DNA from: Parvibaculum sp036499025
Lineage (GTDB): Bacteria; Pseudomonadota; Alphaproteobacteria; Parvibaculales; Parvibaculaceae
Assembly (NCBI GenBank): GCA_036499025.1
Contig: DASYEM010000085.1
Coordinates: forward strand, 1 to 44,272
Direction of reading: 5' to 3'
DNA length: 44,272 nucleotides
Both the position numbers and the translations under genes were made by a program. Below, in pieces: positions 32,725-40,073 of the stretch (positions are counted from its first letter, which is position 1; every line of letters begins with the position of its first letter). The notes beneath the pieces are model-generated. The model ran no database searches and was not told the origin of the DNA. It saw nothing but the letters and a program-made list of their open reading frames with translations.

Positions 32725-32815
32725 TTGCCTTCCGTCCCACCCCGCGCCGGGACAGGCCCGGCCTTTGGAAAGCGAGGCAGTATAGGCATGGGCGTTGGGT
32801 TGGCAAGGCGGTGAA

Positions 32816-32933
32816 GCCCCTCACCCTCCCACGCTTTCAGCGCGGGTCCCTCCCTCTCCCGCAAGCGGGAGAGGGGTTCAAGATCGGCTTTTCTTTCTAG
32901 CCCTCTCCCTCTGGGAGAGGGTTGGGTGAGGGC
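32816..32933. repeat. palindromic interspersed repeat, type A copy 1
   Basis: A roughly 118-bp element with inverted ends (CCCTCACCC at left, GGGTGAGGG at right) and two internal hairpins: CCCTCTCCCGC/GCGGGAGAGGG around 32852-32875 and CCCTCTCCC/GGGAGAGGG at about 32901-32921. The left half recurs at 42541-42603. It sits between purE and the monooxygenase gene and resembles REP-like elements of GC-rich alphaproteobacteria. Confidence 0.75.
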
Positions 32934-32934
32934 C

Positions 32935-34410
32935 TTAGCTCGCCTTCTTCAATGCGACGGGCTTGGGATTGGAGAACTCCATCGCGCCGTCTTCGACCTT
33001 GCCGTATTTCAGGCTGACGATGTCGAGGGCGTAGTTCTGATAGAGCTTCCACGGGGCTTTCGATCCCTGCTTGGGGAACTTGCCGATGGCGCGCTGAACG
33101 TAGCCCGAGGAGAAATCGAGCCAGGGCTCTTCGGTCACGGTCGGGTCTGCGTTATGCGGCGTGCACTGACGGGTGCCGGTCTTGTCCATGTGGTTGAGCA
33201 AGCGGCAGACATATTCGCAGGTGAGGTCGCATTTCAGCGTCCATGACGCGTTCGTGTAGCCGAAGGACGAGGCGAGGTTCGGCACGTCGCTATACATCAT
33301 GCCCTTGTAGTTGAGCGACGTCGACAGATCGATGTCCTTGCCGTCGATCTTGATCTTGAGATCACTGAGAAGCTGCAAGTTCAAACCCGTCGCCGTCACG
33401 ATGATGTCGGCCTTCAACTCCTCGCCCGATTTCAGCTTGATGCCGTCTTGCGTGAAGGTGTCGATGTGGTCGGTGACGACAGAGGCGCGCTCGCTCTTGA
33501 TCGCGTCGAAGAGATCGCCGTTCGGAACGAGGCAGAGACGCTGATCCCAGGGGTTGTAGCTCGGCGTGAAATGCTTGGCCACGTAATCGGCGCCGAGAAT
33601 TTCGCTCACCTGATTGAGGATGAACTGCTTCACGCGTTCCGGCTTCTTGCGCGCGAGGCGGAAGAAATACATGCCGAACAGCACATTCTTCCAGCGCGTG
33701 ATGCCGTAGGCGAGTTTCGCGGGCAGGCGGCTGCGCAACCAGTTGGCCATCGCATCTTCTTCGGGACGCGAGACCACATAGGTCGGCGAGCGCTGCAACA
33801 TGGTGACGTGAGCGGCGTCCTTCGCCATCTCGGGCACCAGCGTCACGGCGGTCGCGCCGCTGCCGATGACGATGACGCGCTTGTCCTTGTAGTCGATGTC
33901 GCTCGTCCATTTCTGCGGATGCACGATGCGGCCTTTAAAGCGCTCCGTGCCGGCGAAGTCGGGTGTGTAGCCTGCGGCGTAGTTGTAATAGCCGCTGCAC
34001 ATGAAGAGGAAATTGCAGGTGAGCTTGACGGTCTCGCCGCCGCGCTGCGCCTCGACGGTCCAGGCCGCATCCTCGGTCGACCACGAGGCGGTCTTCACCT
34101 GATGGTTGTAGCGGATATGCCGCTCGATGCCGTTCTCCTTCGCGGTCTCACGCAGGTAGCTCAGGATGGCCGGACCGTCGGCGATGGCCTTGGCCTGCGT
34201 CCACGGCTTGAAGGAATAGCCCAGCGTGTACATGTCGCTGTCCGAGCGGATGCCGGGATAGCGGAACAGGTCCCATGTGCCGCCCAGCGTCTCGCGGCCT
34301 TCGAGGATCGCATAGGTCTTGCCGGGGCAATTGGCCTGCAGGTGATAACCCGCGCCGATGCCGGAGATGCCGGCGCCCACGATCAGCACATCGAAATGTT
34401 CCGAGGTCAT
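32935..34410 (-). CDS. flavin-containing monooxygenase, Baeyer-Villiger type
   Basis: The 491-residue product has an N-terminal FAD site VGAGISGIGAG, a second NADPH site VIGSGATAVTLV, and between them FKGRIVHPQKW, which matches the Baeyer-Villiger fingerprint FxGxxxHxxxW. The GGTWDLFRYPGIRSDSDMYTLGYSF segment is typical of this group. It would use NADPH and oxygen on a ketone or related substrate, not identified. The ATG at 34410 is preferred because FAD-domain homology starts there, although the frame is open to 34473. Divergent from the cyclase gene. Confidence 0.9.
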   Translation of the reverse strand: MTSEHFDVLIVGAGISGIGAGYHLQANCPGKTYAILEGRETLGGTWDLFRYPGIRSDSDMYTLGYSFKPWTQAKAIADGPAILSYLRETAKENGIERHIRYNHQVKTASWSTEDAAWTVEAQRGGETVKLTCNFLFMCSGYYNYAAGYTPDFAGTERFKGRIVHPQKWTSDIDYKDKRVIVIGSGATAVTLVPEMAKDAAHVTMLQRSPTYVVSRPEEDAMANWLRSRLPAKLAYGITRWKNVLFGMYFFRLARKKPERVKQFILNQVSEILGADYVAKHFTPSYNPWDQRLCLVPNGDLFDAIKSERASVVTDHIDTFTQDGIKLKSGEELKADIIVTATGLNLQLLSDLKIKIDGKDIDLSTSLNYKGMMYSDVPNLASSFGYTNASWTLKCDLTCEYVCRLLNHMDKTGTRQCTPHNADPTVTEEPWLDFSSGYVQRAIGKFPKQGSKAPWKLYQNYALDIVSLKYGKVEDGAMEFSNPKPVALKKAS

Positions 34411-34695
34411 AGCGCATCTACCTTTGAAGGGGCGCCTCCCAGCGCCCGGCCCGGAGGGGTGTGCCCCTCGCAAACTGACAAAAAGTCGGTTGTTGCCTTT
34501 TCTTTAGCCGGAAATGGCGTCTTTGGACAGAATAATCATAGGGTGACCCGGCGTTCACGGTTCGTTAAAGATCGGTCTTGCGGCGGCAGATAGCCTTTTT
34601 CGTCGTTTAATGGCACATTCGATTCGCTGCTGGAGGGACCCGCATCCGAGGTGGGAAGTCTGGTGCTCCAGTATGAGTAGACCGATTGGACAGGC

Positions 34696-35427
34696 ATGAA
34701 GGTCGGTGACAACAGGTCGGTTGAGACAGCCCCGATGCCCGCGCGCGAGCGCGGCGACGTCACCGTGGGCGCAACCACGATCGGCCTGCCGAGCGGCGCC
34801 GGGCGCACGGTGACCGACGCCGTCAGTTTCATGGGCATTCCCGAAGCCGAGATCACGCCGCATGTGCGCGACGCCATCATGTCGCTGATGGGCGAGGTCG
34901 AGACCTTGCGCCGCGACGTGGAGAAAATGCGCCAGCGCATCCGCGAGGCCGAGAAGCTCGCCGACCATGATCCGCTGCTGCCGGTGCTCAACCGCCGCGC
35001 CTTCATGCAGGAATTGTCGCGCGTCATCGCCTATGGGCGGCGCTACAAGGAGCCCGCGGGGCTTGCCTATTTCGACATCGATAATTTCAAGCAGGTCAAT
35101 GACAGCTTCGGCCACGCGGCGGGCGACGCCGCGCTGAAGCATCTCACCGAGATTGTCGCGGCCAATATCCGCGAGACCGACATTGTCGGGCGTCTGGGCG
35201 GCGACGAGTTCGGCGTCATTCTCGCCCGCACCGACGAGACAAGCGCGCATGCCAAAGCCAAATCGCTGGCGCTGCTGATTTCCATGCATCCGCTGCTGAT
35301 GAACGGCACGGAGATTCCGCTATCGATCTCGGTCGGCGCCATCGGCATCAGCGGCGAGCTCGATCCGCAGCAGGCGCTCGCCCTTGCCGATCAGGCCATG
35401 TATCTCGCCAAGCGCAAGCCGCAATAG
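34696..35427 (+). CDS. diguanylate cyclase (GGDEF)
   Basis: The 243-residue cytoplasmic protein has an unclassified N-terminus, a coiled coil at about 60-90 (EVETLRRDVEKMRQRIREAEKLADHD), and a GGDEF domain (about 90-240). The active site is GRLGGDEFGV, and an RxxD inhibitory site (RETD) lies five residues before GGDEF, so both catalysis and product inhibition look intact. It makes cyclic di-GMP from GTP. No sensory domain is recognised. Its TAG stop lies in a 15-bp triple repeat shared with the convergent DUF465 gene. Confidence 0.92.
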   Translation: MKVGDNRSVETAPMPARERGDVTVGATTIGLPSGAGRTVTDAVSFMGIPEAEITPHVRDAIMSLMGEVETLRRDVEKMRQRIREAEKLADHDPLLPVLNRRAFMQELSRVIAYGRRYKEPAGLAYFDIDNFKQVNDSFGHAAGDAALKHLTEIVAANIRETDIVGRLGGDEFGVILARTDETSAHAKAKSLALLISMHPLLMNGTEIPLSISVGAIGISGELDPQQALALADQAMYLAKRKPQ

Positions 35428-35466
35428 GCGCGCTCTCAATAGGCGGGCTCTGAACAGGCGCGCTCA
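35422..35466. repeat. 15-bp tandem repeat, three copies, holding two convergent stop codons
   Basis: Units at 35422-35436, 35437-35451 and 35452-35466 share the pattern AANAGGCGSGCTC; unit 2 differs from unit 1 at one base. The first unit contains the TAG of the cyclase gene, the last contains the TGA of the DUF465 gene. Confidence 0.85.
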
Positions 35467-35670
35467 GGCGATAATGTCGGGAAAGAGCTGGTCGTCGATT
35501 TCGCGGATGCGATCACGCAGATAGAGCTTCCGTTTCTTCAGCCGCTTGATCTGCAGGGTATCGGGAAGCATTTTTGTCTCGAGCGCCACAATGGCGTCAT
35601 CGAGATCGCGATGCTCCTCCTTGAGCTGCGCCAAAGCCTGCCGCAGTTCCTGTTCTTCCTGTTCGGTCAT
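35464..35670 (-). CDS. DUF465 (YdcH-like) small coiled-coil protein
   Basis: The 68-residue product is a helical hairpin: EEQELRQALAQLKEEHRDLDDAIVALE, then LQIKRLKKRKLYLRDRIREIDDQL, the DUF465 pattern. The function is unknown. The start codon at 35670 is the last of three ATGs repeated every 14 bp, each followed by ACC-GAA-CAG; the two upstream copies lead to short ORFs. A second DUF465 gene lies at 37083. Confidence 0.85.
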   Translation of the reverse strand: MTEQEEQELRQALAQLKEEHRDLDDAIVALETKMLPDTLQIKRLKKRKLYLRDRIREIDDQLFPDIIA

Positions 35671-35700
35671 GGCTGTTCGGTCATGGCTGTTCGGTCATGG
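35659..35700. repeat. 14-bp tandem repeat, three perfect copies, at the DUF465 start
   Basis: Three identical 14-bp units at 35659-35672, 35673-35686 and 35687-35700. On the minus strand each reads CCATGACCGAACAG, so ATGs fall at 35698, 35684 and 35670. From the first two, translation gives a five-residue peptide MTEQP ending at a TGA that overlaps the next ATG. Confidence 0.9.
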
Positions 35701-35816
35701 TCGCCCGATCATGAGGAGCGCAAATCGCCCGGGCGGGCGTCGGCGCTCTAGCGTTCTAATGGTGGAGAGCGTGGCGGACAAGGGCAAGCACGAGGACAAA
35801 TCGAGGTGAAGAAAAG

Positions 35817-36338
35817 GTGGCGATAGATCCCGGCGAGACAGGCGACGAGAGCGGCGGCGGCGCGGAGGCTTTCTGGGCCTTCTCGACGGCGCTTTATGCC
35901 CGGCCGGGGGTCGAGCCGGCCTTGCTGGCGCTTCAGGACGCCGACGGACTTGAGGTCAATCTGGTGCTCTTTTGCCTCTTTGCCGGATCGCGCGGCCAGA
36001 GCCTCGACGGACCCTCCATCGCAGCCATGCAAGGGGTCGGAGATATCTGGGGCCGGGAGGTGGTGGGGCCGCTTCGGACCGTCCGGCGGCAGCTGAAGGC
36101 GCTGGGATCTGAAAACGGGACGGCCGCAAGCTTGCGGGACGAGGTGATGCAGGCCGAGCTTGCCGCCGAAAAGGCCATGCAGACGGCTTTGTCGGACTTG
36201 CTGGCGGGCGAGGGCGATGGCGGGCGCTCGGTGGCGGAAGCCAATCTCGCCGTCTGGGTCATGGCCGAGGAACTGACCATGACGGAAGCCAACACCGACG
36301 CGTTTCGCACCGTGCTCGATGCGGCTTTTCCGGCTTAG
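35817..36338 (+). CDS. TIGR02444 family protein (DUF2390)
   Basis: The 173-residue helical protein has EAFWAFSTALYARPGVEPALLALQDADGLEVNLVLFCLFAG near the start and IWGREVVGPLRTVRRQLK in the middle, the TIGR02444 pattern. The function of this family is unknown. The start is GTG at 35817 with GAGG about 10 nt upstream. It is convergent with ubiX, with only 1 bp between the two stop codons. Confidence 0.82.
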   Translation: MAIDPGETGDESGGGAEAFWAFSTALYARPGVEPALLALQDADGLEVNLVLFCLFAGSRGQSLDGPSIAAMQGVGDIWGREVVGPLRTVRRQLKALGSENGTAASLRDEVMQAELAAEKAMQTALSDLLAGEGDGGRSVAEANLAVWVMAEELTMTEANTDAFRTVLDAAFPA

Positions 36339-36339
36339 G

Positions 36340-36972
36340 TTATTTTCTCGGGTTTATTTTTCGGGGTTTCTTCGCCGCGACCGTTTTGCGCTTGCCGCTT
36401 TTGGGGTCTTCGCCCCAGCGCCGCGTTTGTCCCGCGTCTATGTCGAAGAGATCGAGCACGCGGGCGACCGATTGCGTCACGATGTCGTCGAGCGTTTTCG
36501 GCTCCGCGTAAAAAGCGGGCATGGGCGGCGCGATGATCGCGCCGATTTCCGACAGATGCGTCATGCTGCGCAAATGGCCCGTGTGCAGCGGCGTTTCGCG
36601 CACCATCAGCACAAGTCGGCGGCGTTCCTTCAGCACCACGTCGGCGGCGCGCGTCAGCAAATTCGAGGTGACGCCCGTGGCGATTTCCGACATCGAACGG
36701 ATCGAGCAAGGCGCGACGATCATGCCGAGCGTCTTGAACGAGCCGCTGGAAATCGCCGCCGCGATGTCGCCGATCTGATAGCGGGTATGCGCCAGCGCTT
36801 CGACATCGCGCGCATTCACGCCCGTTTCGTAACCCAGCGTCAGCTCCGCCGCCTTCGTCATCACCAGATGCGTTTCGATCTTCAGCGATTTCAGAATTTC
36901 AAGCAGGCGAACGCCATAGATGACGCCTGAGGCGCCGGAGATTCCCACGATGAGGCGTTTGGGTTCGGACAT
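36340..36972 (-). CDS. ubiX: flavin prenyltransferase UbiX
   Basis: The 210-residue product has the UbiX motifs: IVGISGASGVIYGVRLLE, IAPCSIRSMSEIATG, and LVLMVRETPLHTGHLRSM (binding of the prenyl phosphate). It makes prenylated FMN, the cofactor of UbiD-type decarboxylases in ubiquinone synthesis; no ubiD is in the window. The C-terminus has a basic extension. Confidence 0.95.
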   Translation of the reverse strand: MSEPKRLIVGISGASGVIYGVRLLEILKSLKIETHLVMTKAAELTLGYETGVNARDVEALAHTRYQIGDIAAAISSGSFKTLGMIVAPCSIRSMSEIATGVTSNLLTRAADVVLKERRRLVLMVRETPLHTGHLRSMTHLSEIGAIIAPPMPAFYAEPKTLDDIVTQSVARVLDLFDIDAGQTRRWGEDPKSGKRKTVAAKKPRKINPRK

Positions 36973-37082
36973 GAGTGAGATTTACCTTCTCTTCGCTGTA
37001 TTTGCGATAGGCGTTCGACAAGCCGTCAAAAAAGAGTCATGCTTTTCTCGTTACCCACCCCTCAGGCAAAGGTAGGTACGAT

Positions 37083-37247
37083 ATGGCTCTAGAGTCGCAC
37101 ATCGCCGAGCTTCACAATCGGCATCAGGCCCTCGAACGCGAAATAGAGGGTGAATTACACCATCCCGCCTTCGATGAACTCCGCATAGCCGAGCTGAAGA
37201 AACACAAGCTCAGGCTGAAGGAAGAAATCCAAAAACTCAGCACCTGA
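37083..37247 (+). CDS. DUF465 family small protein
   Basis: The 54-residue product is MALESHIAELHNRHQALE..., then HPAFDELRIAELKKHKLRLKEEIQKL, a helical hairpin of the DUF465/YdcH family and a paralogue of the gene at 35464. The ribosome site AGGTAGG precedes the ATG. It is divergent from ubiX. The function is unknown. Confidence 0.85.
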   Translation: MALESHIAELHNRHQALEREIEGELHHPAFDELRIAELKKHKLRLKEEIQKLST

Positions 37248-37294
37248 TATTCCGCAGCCTGATGGATTGCGTCGAGCATTCCCAATGCGGTGAG

Positions 37295-37325
37295 AGCGCC
37301 GGGCGGCGAAGCCCGGCGCTTTGTC
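37295..37325 (+). terminator. probable terminator after the second DUF465 gene
   Basis: A 10-bp perfect stem (37295-37304 with 37311-37320) followed by a short, broken T run. Confidence 0.6.
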
Positions 37326-37338
37326 GTTTGCACTGCGT

Positions 37339-38967
37339 TCAGAGGGCTGACGCCATGTCCCGCAGCTTGAATTTTTGCACCTTGCCCGTGGACGTCTTCG
37401 GCAGGTCGGTGAACACCACCGTTTTCGGGCATTTGAAATGGGCGAGGTTTTCGCGGCAATAAGCGATGACCTCATCCGCTGTCAGGCTCGCGCCCGTCTT
37501 CAATGTGATGAAGGCGCAGGGCGTCTCGCCCCATTTTTCGTCCGGCCTTGCGACGACGGCGGCTTCGATGATGTCGGGGTGTTTGTAGAGGATGTCCTCG
37601 ACTTCCAGCGACGAGATGTTTTCGCCGCCGGAAATAATGATGTCCTTCGAGCGGTCTTTCAGCTGGATGTAATTGTCGGCATGCCAGACACCGAGATCGC
37701 CGGAATGGAACCAGCCGCCCTCGAAAGCCTCGGCGCTGGCTGCCGGATTTTTGAGGTAGCCCTTCATCACGACATTGCCGCGAAACATCACCTCGCCCAG
37801 CGTTTCGCCGTCGCGCGGTACTTCTTCCATCGTCTCGGGATCGCGCACCGATATGCCTTCCAGCACCGGATAGTTGACGCCCTGGCGCGCCTTCACCTGC
37901 GCGCGGGCGTTGACTTCCAGCTCATCCCATTCGTCGTGCCAGGCGTTCACCACGGCGGGGCCGTAGGTTTCGGTGAGGCCGTAGACGTGGATCACGTTGA
38001 AGCCCTGGTCTTCGAGCTTCTTGATCGTCGCGGCGGGTGGCGGCGCGGCGGCGGCGAAAAAGTGGACCGTGTTCGGCAGCTTCTTCTTTTCGTCGTCGGT
38101 GGCGTTGATAAGAAAACCCATCACGGTCGGCGCGCCGCCCATATGGGTGACGCCGTTCTTGGCTATCGAGTCGTAGATGTTCTTCGCCGTGACGCGGCGC
38201 AGGCAGACATGCGTACCGGCGACGACGGCCATCGACCAGGTGAAGATCCAGCCGTTGCAATGGAACATCGGCACGGTCCAGAGATAGGTCGAGTGGCGCG
38301 GCATTCCCGCCGTGATGATATTGCCCATGGCGAGCAGATAGGCGCCGCGATGATGGAAGACGACGCCTTTCGGATTGCCGGTCGTACCGGATGTGTAGTT
38401 GAGGCTGATCGATTGCCATTCGTCGGCGGGCAGATGCCATGTAAACAGCGGGTCGCCCTTGGCGATGAAGCTCTCGTAATCCGTCTCGCCGATTTTTTCG
38501 CCCGGCCCGTCATATTCCTTGTCGTCGATGTCGATGACGAAGGGCTTCACCTTGGCGCTTGCGAGCGCCTCCTTGCCGAGCGCCGCGAACTCGCGGTCGA
38601 CGAAAAGCGCCTTCGCCTCCGCATGGTCGAGCATGAAACCGAGCAGCGGTCCGTCGAGGCGGATGTTCAGCGTGTTCAGCACCGCGCCGATCATCGGCAC
38701 GGCGTAATGAAGCTCCAGCATCTCGGGAATGTTGGGGGCTATCACCGATACGGTGTCGCCAAGACCGATACCGAGCTCCGACAGGGCGGAGGCCAGACGG
38801 CGGCAACGGCTATAAAATTCCGCATAGGAACGGTGCATCCCGCCGTGAATGACGGCAGGCGTCCGCGGATAGACCTCAGCCGCGCGCTTCAGAAACGACA
38901 GCGGCGTCAGCGGCTGATGGTTCGCCGGATTCTTGTCGAGATCGATTTCGTATGGATTGGCCGTCAT
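37339..38967 (-). CDS. AMP-forming acyl-CoA synthetase
   Basis: The 542-residue adenylate-forming enzyme has the P-loop YTSGTTGNPKG, the acyl-pocket region VPMFHCNGW, YGLTETYGP, the hinge LKDRSKDIIISGGENISSLE, and the catalytic lysine in LPKTSTGKVQK. It probably activates medium-chain or modified fatty acids (AlkK/DmdB-like group); chain length cannot be told. The conserved start MTANPYEIDLDKNPANHQPLTPL and a GGAGAG site place the ATG at 38967, which lies 92 bp inside the PAP2 gene in another frame. Confidence 0.92.
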   Translation of the reverse strand: MTANPYEIDLDKNPANHQPLTPLSFLKRAAEVYPRTPAVIHGGMHRSYAEFYSRCRRLASALSELGIGLGDTVSVIAPNIPEMLELHYAVPMIGAVLNTLNIRLDGPLLGFMLDHAEAKALFVDREFAALGKEALASAKVKPFVIDIDDKEYDGPGEKIGETDYESFIAKGDPLFTWHLPADEWQSISLNYTSGTTGNPKGVVFHHRGAYLLAMGNIITAGMPRHSTYLWTVPMFHCNGWIFTWSMAVVAGTHVCLRRVTAKNIYDSIAKNGVTHMGGAPTVMGFLINATDDEKKKLPNTVHFFAAAAPPPAATIKKLEDQGFNVIHVYGLTETYGPAVVNAWHDEWDELEVNARAQVKARQGVNYPVLEGISVRDPETMEEVPRDGETLGEVMFRGNVVMKGYLKNPAASAEAFEGGWFHSGDLGVWHADNYIQLKDRSKDIIISGGENISSLEVEDILYKHPDIIEAAVVARPDEKWGETPCAFITLKTGASLTADEVIAYCRENLAHFKCPKTVVFTDLPKTSTGKVQKFKLRDMASAL

Positions 38968-39928
38968 AGCTCTCCGCCCCGTTACAGGCGTCTACCGTAC
39001 TGAAGCGGCGCCGGGGGGACAAGAAGCCGGCCAGAGCATGACGAACCGAGGGGCGACACAGGAGGATGAAGAAGAGGGCGAGGACGCCTCCTCCGATCAC
39101 ATCGACGAGATAATGTCCGCCTTGCGTCGGGGTCGACAGGATGACGACGGCATTGAGGGAGATGGCGGGGAAACGCAGCCAGGGGATCGTCCAGAACGCC
39201 CAAGCGGTGATGATCGCCAGCGCCGTGTGAAAAGACGGGAAGGAGACAAGGCCGTTCAGTTCGACAAGGTTGATCGCGCGAAGCGAGCCGTCACGCAAGC
39301 CGAAGAACTGATGCACATGGGCGATCCCGCCTTCAGGCGAAAGGTTCGAGTAGAGCTGCGGGGCGGGTTTTAGAAAATCATAAGCACCGGCGGCGGGAAG
39401 AAGGGCCGCGAGGATGATGGTGGCGACGGTCGTCATCCAGAACAGGTTCAGATATTCCGAAAGCGCCGCATCGCGTTTCATGAGCGAGAGCAGCACGATC
39501 GCGACGACGACTTGCGGCATGGACGTCTCATAAGCATATGCGAGCGCGGTGCCGATCAGTGGATGCGCGTTGACCCAGGCGAGCCATGCGGTCCAATCGA
39601 AACCGAGGACTGCGTCGGCGCGGGCGAAGGTGGCGTCCAGCAGCGGCATGTTCATCGCCGCCGTCAGATAGCTCGCCAGCACGATCGCGATTGAATAGGC
39701 CGCAACATATAAAATGCCCGACGTGAGGACGGCGAGACGCTGTGTGTTCGGTTGGCGGGCATAATAGGCCGAGAAGGCGGCGAGAAGGGCGAGCAAGGCG
39801 ATATTGCGCAGCAGCGTCCCATCGGCCAGCACCGTGAAATCGCGGGCGAAAATCAGTATCGCGTCCAGCAAGGCGACGACAAAGCAGACGGCCCAGCCGG
39901 TTCGGGTCGGAACGGGGAAAGGGCGCAT
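38876..39928 (-). CDS. PAP2-family membrane phosphatase
   Basis: The 350-residue product has about seven membrane helices and a PAP2 active site: SFPSFHTALA (motif 2) and GGHYLVDVIGGG (motif 3). It matches the inositol phosphoryltransferase-like (Aur1/Ipt1) PAP2 group that acts on lipid phosphates. The last 50 residues (Ser/Ala/Gly-rich, hydrophilic) carry no domain and come partly from the 92-bp overlap with the acyl-CoA synthetase start. Confidence 0.82.
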   Translation of the reverse strand: MRPFPVPTRTGWAVCFVVALLDAILIFARDFTVLADGTLLRNIALLALLAAFSAYYARQPNTQRLAVLTSGILYVAAYSIAIVLASYLTAAMNMPLLDATFARADAVLGFDWTAWLAWVNAHPLIGTALAYAYETSMPQVVVAIVLLSLMKRDAALSEYLNLFWMTTVATIILAALLPAAGAYDFLKPAPQLYSNLSPEGGIAHVHQFFGLRDGSLRAINLVELNGLVSFPSFHTALAIITAWAFWTIPWLRFPAISLNAVVILSTPTQGGHYLVDVIGGGVLALFFILLCRPSVRHALAGFLSPRRRFSTVDACNGAESYDGQSIRNRSRQESGEPSAADAAVVSEARG

Positions 39929-40073
39929 AACCGTATCCTGCTGAAATTCTGGATTTCGACTGGCAGGGTATCGGTCCTTGGGTTGAACATGCGTTAACGT
40001 AACGGTGCAGGTGGCTTATAAAGCTGCCGCACAGACGATGGCCGCGCGGCAAGCGCGGGACAGGGGAGACAGG

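Noticed and set aside
37375..39003. A 542-codon plus-strand ORF opposite the acyl-CoA synthetase
   Set aside because: The minus strand contains all adenylate-forming enzyme motifs; the plus frame is a shadow.
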